From assembly GCA_903922535.1 (NCBI GenBank), contig CAIXUF010000314.1, positions 1-15,826 on the forward strand: a stretch of 15,826 nucleotides of DNA. Direction: 5' to 3'. A model generated the notes under the pieces. That model did no database searches and was not told the DNA's origin. It worked only from the letters and a program-made list of their open reading frames with translations. A program made the translations under genes and the position numbers. Source of the stretch: Candidatus Hydrogenedentota bacterium. GTDB taxonomy: Bacteria; Hydrogenedentota; Hydrogenedentia; Hydrogenedentiales; CAITNO01. Shown here piece after piece: positions 1 to 5,553 of the stretch; the first letter of the stretch is position 1; each line of letters starts with the position of its first letter.

Positions 1-19
1 CAGGGCGAACGCATCTAAA
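1..19. repeat. Left terminal inverted repeat of the IS
   Basis: CAGGGCGAACGCATCTAAA matches the reverse complement of 1578-1596 in 18 of 19 bases; similarity stops immediately after base 19. It starts at the first base of the window. Confidence 0.88.
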
Positions 20-52
20 ACTACGGAATAGTGGATTTTCTCTTTTGCCGGG

Positions 53-343
53 TTATCCCCCCTTTCTATCCTGCTTTTTCTTGTCCCGTTCTTTTCGCGT
101 GGCGCGGATGATCTCTTCGGCGTACTGCTCTGCCAGTTCGCGGAACAGGGTGTATCCGTCGATGGCCTTTTGCAGTTCGTCCACCTCGTCGGCGGGGACG
201 TAGCGCACAACGTTGCGCCCGTCCTGCCAGGTCTGGTGGTTGTAGTGGGGGCGCCCCGCCATCTGGCAGATCTTGCCGCGCTCCATGCGCTCGATACCCG
301 CCATCCGTTCCAACAGCAGCCGTGTCATTTTTGTTTGCTTCAT
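53..343 (-). CDS. IS passenger: small basic DUF6788-like protein
   Basis: This 96-residue protein has no enzyme motif I recognise. It resembles DUF6788-type small proteins, which have a basic N-terminus, a conserved G-R/K-P-x-Y segment, then G-[RK]-N-x-x-R-Y-V-P and a helical, charged tail. Here GRPHYNHQTW is at about 30-39, DGRNVVRYVP at 41-50, and a Lys/Arg-rich tail (RKERDKKKQDRK) ends the chain. The frame stays open far upstream, antisense to the transposase. I chose the ATG at 343 because the recognisable domain begins there and a good promoter (TTGACA / TATACT) ends only 6 bp before it. That geometry puts the transcript start on or next to the ATG, so the mRNA may be leaderless; ATG at residue 6 is the alternative. 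Its position between the left repeat and the transposase suggests a role in transposition control or DNA binding. That is inference. Confidence 0.72.
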   Translation of the reverse strand: MKQTKMTRLLLERMAGIERMERGKICQMAGRPHYNHQTWQDGRNVVRYVPADEVDELQKAIDGYTLFRELAEQYAEEIIRATRKERDKKKQDRKGG

Positions 344-359
344 GGCGCTAGTATATAGT
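331..359 (+). promoter_or_regulatory. Candidate transposase promoter
   Basis: TTGTTT (331-336) and TATAGT (354-359) are separated by 17 bp, upstream of the transposase ATG at 401. The -35 lies inside the start of the oppositely oriented passenger gene. The -10 overlaps the passenger -10 on the other strand, so the two polymerases should compete. Confidence 0.45.
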
Positions 360-379
360 ATTCTATATCCACGTGTCAA
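350..379 (-). promoter_or_regulatory. Promoter of the IS passenger gene
   Basis: On the minus strand, a perfect -35 box TTGACA (374-379) is followed after 18 bp by TATACT (350-355); an alternative TATATA lies at 352-357 with a 16-bp spacer. The predicted transcript start falls at about 343-344, on the ATG of the passenger gene. Confidence 0.6.
353..368. promoter_or_regulatory. Operator-like palindrome between divergent IS promoters
   Basis: ATATAG-TATT-CTATAT is a perfect inverted repeat with 6-bp arms and a 4-bp spacer. It lies over the -10 regions of both divergent promoters. The position suits a repressor site controlling both genes, but AT-rich -10 boxes can form short palindromes by chance. 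Confidence 0.35.
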
Positions 380-400
380 CAACCATGAAGGAGCCACGCC

Positions 401-1582
401 ATGAACAATGATCACGCCCATGCCAATGCGCCGGAACACACGCCCGCACCCGCCCCGCCGACCCTGGTCGAATGCCTGGCGGCGGTTGAGGATCCGCGCA
501 TGAACCGGACCAGACGGCACAAGCTGGTGGACGTGCTGACCATTGGCCTGTGCTCGATGCTGACCGGCGGCGAGGGCTTCAACGACATGGCGCTGTTCGG
601 CCGGATAAAGCGCGACTGGCTTAGGGAATTCCTCGAACTGCCCAAAGGCGTCCCCACCCACGACACCTTCAACCGCGTCTTTTCCGCCATCGACCCGCGC
701 TGTTTCCTGGACTGTTTTGTGCGCTGGGTCCGGGGCATCTGCCCCGCACTGGAGGGCGATGTGGTCGCCATCGACGGAAAGGCGCTGCGCCATGCGCTGG
801 ACGAGGGCAACCCCATTCCGTACATTGTCAGCGCCTGGGCCGCGCAGAACAGGCTGGCGCTCGGGCAGGTCAAGGTGGACGACAAGTCCAACGAAATCAC
901 CGCCATCCCCGAGCTGCTCAAGGCGCTGTACCTCAAAGGATGCATCGTGACCATAGACGCCATGGGATGCCAGAAGGAGATAGCGGCGCAAATCGCCGAG
1001 AAGGGGGCCGACTACGTGCTGGCGCTCAAGGGCAACCACGCCACCGCGCATGAAGAGATAGCGCTGTTCTTCGAGAAGACCGTCGCCCCTTGCGCCACAG
1101 CCCCAACCGATTTCGTCACCCCCGGCACCATGGACTTTCATGAAACTGTGGACAAGGACCATGGAAGGCTGGAAATCCGCCACTACTGGCTGTCCACCGA
1201 CATCGGCTGGTTCCAGGACAGAAAACTCTGGAAAAAACTGGCCAGCTTCGGCATGGTCGAGTCGATGCGCCTCGTCAGGGGCAAATGCTCCATCGAGCGA
1301 CGCTTCTTCCTGTGCTCCCTGACGCTGGACGTCAAGGCTTTCGCGGTTGCCGTGCGCGCCCACTGGGGCGTCGAAAACCCGCTGCACTGGTGCCTCGACG
1401 TCATATTCCGAGAGGACCAGAGCCGCGCACGATGCAAACACGCGGCACAAAACCTGGCCACCCTGCGCAGAATCGCCCTCAACCTCATCAAGAAAAACGA
1501 AAGACCACAGGTCTCACAGCGCCAGAAACGGATCCTCGCGGCCCTCGACACCGCATTTCTCGAAGAATTGCTGGGAATTTAG
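401..1582 (+). CDS. ISAs1-family DDE transposase
   Basis: This 393-residue enzyme catalyses cut-and-paste or copy movement of the surrounding element. The N-terminal part (about 22-110, TLVECLAAVEDPR onwards) is the DDE_Tnp_1-associated domain of ISAs1/H-repeat proteins. The catalytic core follows, with the probable acidic triad at D125 (VVAIDGKALR), D186 (IVTIDAMGCQ) and E325 (HWGVENPLHW). The family motif LDVIFREDQSR comes just after. Length and motifs are complete, with no frameshift. The ATG at 401 has a strong ribosome binding site, AAGGAG at 387-392. The stop codon (1580-1582) is embedded in the right inverted repeat, a compact arrangement common in IS elements. It is divergent from the passenger gene, with 57 bp between the two starts. 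Confidence 0.95.
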   Translation: MNNDHAHANAPEHTPAPAPPTLVECLAAVEDPRMNRTRRHKLVDVLTIGLCSMLTGGEGFNDMALFGRIKRDWLREFLELPKGVPTHDTFNRVFSAIDPRCFLDCFVRWVRGICPALEGDVVAIDGKALRHALDEGNPIPYIVSAWAAQNRLALGQVKVDDKSNEITAIPELLKALYLKGCIVTIDAMGCQKEIAAQIAEKGADYVLALKGNHATAHEEIALFFEKTVAPCATAPTDFVTPGTMDFHETVDKDHGRLEIRHYWLSTDIGWFQDRKLWKKLASFGMVESMRLVRGKCSIERRFFLCSLTLDVKAFAVAVRAHWGVENPLHWCLDVIFREDQSRARCKHAAQNLATLRRIALNLIKKNERPQVSQRQKRILAALDTAFLEELLGI

Positions 1583-1596
1583 ATGCGTTTGCCCTG
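1578..1596. repeat. Right terminal inverted repeat of the IS
   Basis: TTTAGATGCGTTTGCCCTG is the imperfect inverse of bases 1-19 (one mismatch). Its outer ten bases (GTTTGCCCTG, 1587-1596) occur again in the same orientation at 1599-1608, just outside the element. Confidence 0.85.
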
Positions 1597-1648
1597 ATGT
1601 TTGCCCTGCATTGTGCCCATCAAAGGACCTTTTGCATCCCGTGAAACG

Positions 1649-1657
1649 TGATATGAT
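1649..1657 (+). promoter_or_regulatory. Extended -10 candidate for the zinc-ribbon gene
   Basis: TGATATGAT contains an extended -10 (TG-N-TATGAT) in the 157-bp gap between the IS and the zinc-ribbon gene. No convincing -35 accompanies it. Transcription would begin near 1664, about 90 bases before the preferred ATG. Nothing else stands out in this gap. Confidence 0.3.
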
Positions 1658-1753
1658 AGTATTTCCATGTGGGGATCGAAGGGAAACCCGGAAAGGCTGG
1701 CAGTTGTGGGCAGGGACAACATATGGGGCGTCGGTGATGCGCCGAAGCCCAAC

Positions 1754-2101
1754 ATGACCGAAGTGCCCCCTGCATTGCCGCCTCTGTGCCGGAAGTGCCG
1801 CAGGGTAATAGACAGCGCTCACAAGTTTTGCCCCCATTGCGGGCAGCGGCAGGATTTGGGCTCTGCGTGGTATTACCACCCCGTCTGGATACTGCTGCTG
1901 GCCTTTTTGGCACTGGGTCCCCTGGCAATCCCCCTGGTCTGGCGGTCCCGGCAAATGTCCGTGACGGGAAAGATCGTCATGACTGTCGCCATACTCCTGT
2001 ACACCGTGTACTGCGGCTATTTTGCTTGGAAGATGGGGGCGATCTACTGGAAGTTCTCCACCGATCTTGGCAATGCAATGCGCGAGATTCATCCGCGTTA
2101 A
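1754..2101 (+). CDS. Small zinc-ribbon membrane protein
   Basis: A 115-residue protein of unknown function. A zinc-ribbon with C12-x2-C15 and C26-x2-C29 (CRKC ... CPHC) lies near the N-terminus and should bind one Zn. Two hydrophobic segments follow, at about 43-63 and 71-92, with a basic stretch (WRSRQ) between them. A short charged C-terminal tail ends the chain. Such short zinc-ribbon/membrane proteins are widespread and mostly uncharacterised. The ATG at 1754 puts the zinc knuckle close to the N-terminus, as is usual; an in-frame ATG at 1667 would add 29 residues and has no better ribosome binding site. It stands alone between the IS and the methyltransferase. Confidence 0.7.
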   Translation: MTEVPPALPPLCRKCRRVIDSAHKFCPHCGQRQDLGSAWYYHPVWILLLAFLALGPLAIPLVWRSRQMSVTGKIVMTVAILLYTVYCGYFAWKMGAIYWKFSTDLGNAMREIHPR

Positions 2102-2211
2102 TGGATGGTCCACCCAATCCTTACCCGCGCAAGGCGGGTTCCTGACTTTCCCCAAGGGTCAAATCCTGTTATTCTTTTCACGGGCGCACTGCCCCGCAAG
2201 AAAGTGAGACC

Positions 2212-3069
2212 ATGGCCCATAAACCCTCTTTGATGACCACCACGCTCTGGGATTTCCCGTCGCAGCAGTATGGCGACGAGCAGCAGGGCGACAAGAACTA
2301 CAAGGGTGCCACACCGGCGTACATCCTTTGGAACCTGCTCCAGCGCTACACCCGTCCCAACGACCTGGTGATCGACCCCATGGCGGGAAGCGGCACCACG
2401 CTGGACGTGGCGCGCGAGTTGGGCCGCCGGGCGCTGGGCTATGACCTCCAACCCACCCGGCCCGACATTTTCCGGTGCGACGCCCGGAAGTTGCCGCTGC
2501 AGGACGAAAAGGCGGCGTTTGTCTTCATCGACCCGCCCTATTCCACCCATCTGGAGTACAGCGACGACCCGCGCTGCATCGGGAAACTGGACGCCCAAAA
2601 CCCGGAGTACTGTGAGGCCATGGAGAAGGTGATTGCCGAGATTGACCGTATTCTGCGGCCGGGACGGTATATGGCCCTGTACGTTTCCGATTCCTTCCAG
2701 AAGGGAAAACCCTTCTGTCCCATCGGTTTTGATCTGTTTGAAATCATGCGCAAACGCTTCGAGCCGGTGGACATCATCACCGTGACCCGGCGCAACAAGA
2801 ACCTCGAAAAGGGCAACTGGCACACCGCAGCCGTGGAGGGCAATTATTTCCTGCGCGGGTTCAATTACCTGTTCATCATGCGCAAACCGGAAAAGCGATC
2901 CGTTCAAGCGCGACCGGAGCGCCCGGTGGCACGGCAGGAGCAAAAACCTCCCCAAGCCCCACCAAGACCACGCGAACACAAAAACATCCAAGCACAGCCG
3001 AAGCGCCACAAAGAACTTCAAAACGACAAGAGCGGCCAGAAACGGACCGAACGAAAGCCTGTGGAATAG
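2212..3069 (+). CDS. Orphan DNA methyltransferase (N4/N6 amino-methylase type)
   Basis: A 285-residue S-adenosylmethionine-dependent DNA methylase. The SAM-binding motif I is DPMAGSGTT (55-63), with the acidic residue of the next strand at D78 (GYDLQ). The catalytic motif IV is DPPY (107-110), within VFIDPPYSTHLEYSDD. A hydrophobic segment near 214-225 closes the fold. The DPPY tetrapeptide marks transfer to an exocyclic amino group of adenine or cytosine. No restriction endonuclease or specificity gene is nearby, so it looks like a solitary methylase; host regulation or anti-restriction roles are possible. After residue 225 comes a tail of about 60 residues rich in Pro, Lys, Arg and Gln, probably disordered and DNA- or RNA-binding. 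The ATG at 2212 has only a weak purine-rich leader. Confidence 0.85.
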   Translation: MAHKPSLMTTTLWDFPSQQYGDEQQGDKNYKGATPAYILWNLLQRYTRPNDLVIDPMAGSGTTLDVARELGRRALGYDLQPTRPDIFRCDARKLPLQDEKAAFVFIDPPYSTHLEYSDDPRCIGKLDAQNPEYCEAMEKVIAEIDRILRPGRYMALYVSDSFQKGKPFCPIGFDLFEIMRKRFEPVDIITVTRRNKNLEKGNWHTAAVEGNYFLRGFNYLFIMRKPEKRSVQARPERPVARQEQKPPQAPPRPREHKNIQAQPKRHKELQNDKSGQKRTERKPVE

Positions 3070-3079
3070 ACAGGCTTTT
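3054..3079 (+). terminator. Intrinsic terminator of the methyltransferase gene
   Basis: AAAGCCTGT (3054-3062) pairs perfectly with ACAGGCTTT (3070-3078) across a 7-base loop and ends in TTTT (3076-3079). The methyltransferase stop codon TAG (3067-3069) lies in the loop, so the left stem is coding. The A-run on the left arm could let it also work for the convergent minus-strand operon ending at 3129. Confidence 0.7.
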
Positions 3080-3128
3080 GCCACATACGGCCGGGAGAGG
3101 CAGATCAAGCCTTGGGACGGGGTTCCGG

Positions 3129-4010
3129 TCAGGGCAGTTTACAGCCCAAGTCTTCCGTGAGAAACTGGTGCAGCGTGTCCTTGGATTCCTCCGGGAAGGC
3201 GCGTATGGATGGGCGATGATGTCCGCCCTTGAACAAATGCAGTTGTTTGTGTTGGGAACCGCATTTCTCGTAAAGCGCGGTGGTCTCGACGGCACTCAGG
3301 ACCCCCTCGCTGTCGCCGCTCATGACAAGTGTGGGACAGGTGCAGCGGGGCATGTACGTGAGGGGCGACAGCGCCGTGAAATCGGCGCCGAGTCGATGGC
3401 TCAGGCAGAAACGGTAGGGCCAGCCAATGAAATGGGGCACCGAATACAGGTCAAGCCGGTTGTCGATGGCGTGCTGCATCGTGTCGTAACTTGATTCAAC
3501 CACGGCAAAACCGAGATCGGAGGAGTCGTTCATGGCAAAACAGACCGTTGCCGCGCCGAGCGAAAAGCCGTGTGCGCCGATGGTCTTGAGCCCCTTGCCC
3601 TGCAACCAGCGCACGCAGGCAAGGAGATCTTTTCGCTCATGGTAGCCAATGGACACCATGTCGCCCCCGCTCTGTCCCGTGCCGCGCAGGTCTGGCAGCA
3701 GTGCGGAGAACCCCCAGTTGATGTAGGTTTCCGCCGTGGACACCAACTGGCCGCGGTCTGCGCCGATCCCCGAGAGGGTGACTACGGCGTATTCACTGTC
3801 GTTCGGCACGTACCACGCGGACAGAACAACCCCGTCTTCGGTCGTCAACGAGACCTGCTCCACCGGTCTTCCGGCGATTTCAGTCCTCGGTTTGACGTTT
3901 CCGTGCCTTGCCGCCGTCACCATCTTCGTGCCGACCACGCCCACACCCGTCCAGAGCACAACAAAAAGTGAAACAAGAACAATGCCGGTCCATTTTAGAA
4001 AACGTCGCAT
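3129..4010 (-). CDS. Membrane-anchored alpha/beta hydrolase
   Basis: A 293-residue serine hydrolase. An N-terminal hydrophobic segment at about 8-28 after a basic start (MRRFLKW) is a signal anchor, so the catalytic domain is probably outside the cytoplasmic membrane. The nucleophile elbow is GFSLGA with S150. The acid is probably D233 (VMSGDSEGV), and the histidine H264 or H265 (KGGHHRP). The oxyanion region LSGIGADRG and the LPDLRGTGQS motif (about 105-114) fit the YqkD/AB-hydrolase group of esterases or peptidase-like enzymes. The substrate is unknown. The start is supported by AGGAAG (4019-4024) 8 bases upstream. It is the last gene of a three-gene minus-strand operon, 40 bp after the EEP-family gene. 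Confidence 0.85.
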   Translation of the reverse strand: MRRFLKWTGIVLVSLFVVLWTGVGVVGTKMVTAARHGNVKPRTEIAGRPVEQVSLTTEDGVVLSAWYVPNDSEYAVVTLSGIGADRGQLVSTAETYINWGFSALLPDLRGTGQSGGDMVSIGYHERKDLLACVRWLQGKGLKTIGAHGFSLGAATVCFAMNDSSDLGFAVVESSYDTMQHAIDNRLDLYSVPHFIGWPYRFCLSHRLGADFTALSPLTYMPRCTCPTLVMSGDSEGVLSAVETTALYEKCGSQHKQLHLFKGGHHRPSIRAFPEESKDTLHQFLTEDLGCKLP

Positions 4011-4050
4011 AAGAGATACTTCCTGTCGATACGGTTACCGTGGCGGAGGA

Positions 4051-4893
4051 TCAGGGCAGTCGCAGCACGCCGAACACGGGGAAATGGTCTGTTGGATAGC
4101 GGCCATTCTCGTTGTAGGTGACGGTTTCGCATTCCAGCGCCTGCACGTTGCCCCGGTACAGAATCCAGTCAATCCGGGCATCCGCATCGGGCTTGGGGGC
4201 CTTGAACTCGGAAATGGTGATGGCCGGCCCCTTCTTCTCCGGCGCCTCCACCCAACTGTCCTTGAACCCCTTTTCCATCGCGAATTCATAGGCCTTGGTC
4301 TTGCCCGCGCTTGAATTGAAATCGCCCGTGAAAATGGTTGGAAGGTCGCCTGCATAAGGGGCGAGACGGGTCTCGATCAGGGCGATGCCGTTCTGCCGTG
4401 CGGGCTCGCTCTTGTTGTCCAGGTGGGTGTTGGCGTACACGAAGAAGCGCCCTGTTTGGGGGTGATGGAATTTGATGCGGGTCGCGATGCGCGTGCAACC
4501 GGTGTCCCACGACTTCGAGCCCGGCTGATCGGGCGTCTCGCTCAGCCAGAAATGCAGCGTCTCGATTGGGACCAGCCTGTCCGCCTTGTAGAACACGGCG
4601 GTCATCTCGCCCTTGCCGTTCTGGTCACGGCCGACGCCGACCCAGCGGTAGCCGGGCATGTTCTCAACGATATAGTCCGCCTGCATGGCCAGACATTCCT
4701 GCATGCCCAGGATGTCCGGATCATACTGCTTGATGCAGTTGACCACCGTGTCCTTCCGCTTGGACCAGGAGTTGTCCCCGTCAAAGGCGGTTCCATAGCG
4801 CACGTTGAACGTCATCACGCGCAGTGTTATTTCCTGCGCCACCGCGACCGTCGACGCCAGCAGCAGACACCCCGCAATCAGTAGAGGCTTCAT
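4051..4893 (-). CDS. Secreted endonuclease/exonuclease/phosphatase-family protein
   Basis: A 280-residue member of the metal-dependent EEP superfamily (DNase I / exonuclease III / inositol phosphatase fold). A clean signal peptide covers about residues 1-19 (ending AVAQ). Active-site motifs are present in order: MTFNVRYG (N30), MQEC (E66), NTHLDN (H157), GDFNSS (D191, N193), IDWIL (D242) and PTDHFPV (D269, H270). All usual catalytic and Mg-binding residues appear intact. Substrate cannot be read from sequence: phosphodiesters of sugar, lipid or nucleic acid are all possible. ATG at 4893 was chosen because it starts the signal peptide, follows GAAGGAA, and overlaps the upstream stop as ATGA. 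That indicates translational coupling to the DUF3862-like gene. Confidence 0.87.
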   Translation of the reverse strand: MKPLLIAGCLLLASTVAVAQEITLRVMTFNVRYGTAFDGDNSWSKRKDTVVNCIKQYDPDILGMQECLAMQADYIVENMPGYRWVGVGRDQNGKGEMTAVFYKADRLVPIETLHFWLSETPDQPGSKSWDTGCTRIATRIKFHHPQTGRFFVYANTHLDNKSEPARQNGIALIETRLAPYAGDLPTIFTGDFNSSAGKTKAYEFAMEKGFKDSWVEAPEKKGPAITISEFKAPKPDADARIDWILYRGNVQALECETVTYNENGRYPTDHFPVFGVLRLP

Positions 4894-5327
4894 GATTTTT
4901 CCTTCTTTCCGACGGACCCGCCGTTCCATTCTTTTCGCTTGAACTGCTTCTGTTCCAGCTTGCTTTCCACAAACCCGGCACGCAGCTTGGACCCGTCCGG
5001 GTTCACCCAGGTTTTCCAAACGGTCAGTGTCGGCCCGGTATAGCCGGTTTTGTCCCGTTCGTACTGCGATTCCGTTTCGTCGGCCTCCACGCCGACCACC
5101 GCAACCACCTGCTCGTAAGTCATGCCGTAAAGCAGCTTGTCCAGAATCGCCGCATCAATGACAGGCTTGGGGGGCGGTTCCGGCGATGGAGGCGGGGCGG
5201 GGGCAGGCATCGCTTTGGGCGCGGGTGCGGGAGCAGAGGGCTGGTGCCATTTTGAAATAATCATGGGTGCCAGCAGCACCGCAACGGCCAGCACCGCGAC
5301 TCCAACAAACAGATTCTTGTGTTCCAA
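4890..5327 (-). CDS. Membrane-anchored BamE/DUF3862-like domain protein (TTG start)
   Basis: A protein of about 145 residues. A short N-terminus and one transmembrane helix (about 5-24) lead into an Ala/Pro-rich linker of about 30 residues, then a C-terminal domain of about 80 residues (AAILDKLLYGMTYEQVVAVV onward). The Y/L-x-x-I/L-x-x-G-M-x-Y-x-x-V pattern followed by a W-x-N-x-D-G-S strand is typical of the BamE/SmpA and DUF3862 (BLIP-like) fold, which usually serves in periplasmic protein-protein contacts. I prefer the TTG at 5325-5327: it has TGGAGT 7 bases upstream (5335-5340) and gives a standard anchor start. The in-frame ATG at 5363 adds 12 residues but has no ribosome binding site. 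Its stop overlaps the start of the EEP gene by 4 bp (ATGA). It is the first gene of the operon. Function unknown. Confidence 0.72.
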   Translation of the reverse strand: MEHKNLFVGVAVLAVAVLLAPMIISKWHQPSAPAPAPKAMPAPAPPPSPEPPPKPVIDAAILDKLLYGMTYEQVVAVVGVEADETESQYERDKTGYTGPTLTVWKTWVNPDGSKLRAGFVESKLEQKQFKRKEWNGGSVGKKEKS

Positions 5328-5334
5328 GGTATCA

Positions 5335-5340
5335 ACTCCA
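5335..5340 (-). promoter_or_regulatory. Ribosome binding site favouring TTG start at 5327
   Basis: On the minus strand TGGAGT sits 7 bases before the TTG at 5327, while the more upstream ATG at 5363 has no purine-rich leader. This decides the start of the DUF3862-like gene. Confidence 0.5.
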
Positions 5341-5368
5341 TCATGGGCGAGATCAGCATGCATAGTCT

Positions 5369-5396
5369 AGCATGGTCATCGAACAGCATGGTCATC
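5369..5396. repeat. Direct repeat AGCATGGTCATC (two copies)
   Basis: AGCATGGTCATC occurs at 5369-5380 and 5385-5396, 16 bp apart start to start. The last 11 bases recur at 5576-5586 within the signal-peptide region of the WD40 gene. Significance unknown: possibly binding-site iterons, possibly duplicated start-region sequence. Confidence 0.4.
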
Positions 5397-5413
5397 AAAC
5401 CGTTGAAAAAGGA

Positions 5414-5430
5414 CGCACTGGCGCAGTGCG
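5414..5430. other. Perfect 7-bp stem-loop in divergent intergenic region
   Basis: CGCACTG-GCG-CAGTGCG is a perfect inverted repeat with a 3-base loop, in the 226-bp gap between the divergent operon (start 5327) and the WD40 gene (5554). Read on the minus strand it is followed by TCCTTTTT, like a weak terminator, although no minus-strand gene lies upstream. It could instead be an operator or a leader hairpin. Confidence 0.4.
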
Positions 5431-5553
5431 CTGATCAAACGACAGCCATGAAATACCGGGAAACTGTCAAGTGTTTATCAAAAAAGATGCGCTTCCAAAG
5501 GGGGCGTGAGTTTCAGAAAGAGTAGCCAATACGTCCAAGTCAGGAGTTGCAGC

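Larger units (their letters stand above)
1..1596. mobile_element. Complete ISAs1-family insertion sequence with passenger gene
   Basis: The element is bounded by 19-bp terminal inverted repeats at 1-19 and 1578-1596 that differ at one base (position 7 of the repeat). Inside are a full-length ISAs1-type DDE transposase on the plus strand and a 96-residue gene on the minus strand, transcribed away from it. At 1596 bp it is longer than the simple one-gene ISAs1 elements I know of (about 1.2-1.4 kb); the passenger accounts for the excess. The transposase stop codon lies inside the right repeat. The left flank is outside the window, so a target duplication cannot be checked. The window begins exactly at the left tip, as expected if an assembly broke at a multicopy element. 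Both reading frames look intact, so it may be active. Confidence 0.88.

Noticed and set aside
344..1450. Long minus-strand open frame running antisense through the transposase and into the passenger gene
   Set aside because: Its composition is a shadow of the transposase codons; only the last 96 codons (53-343) show a recognisable protein and have a promoter in front.
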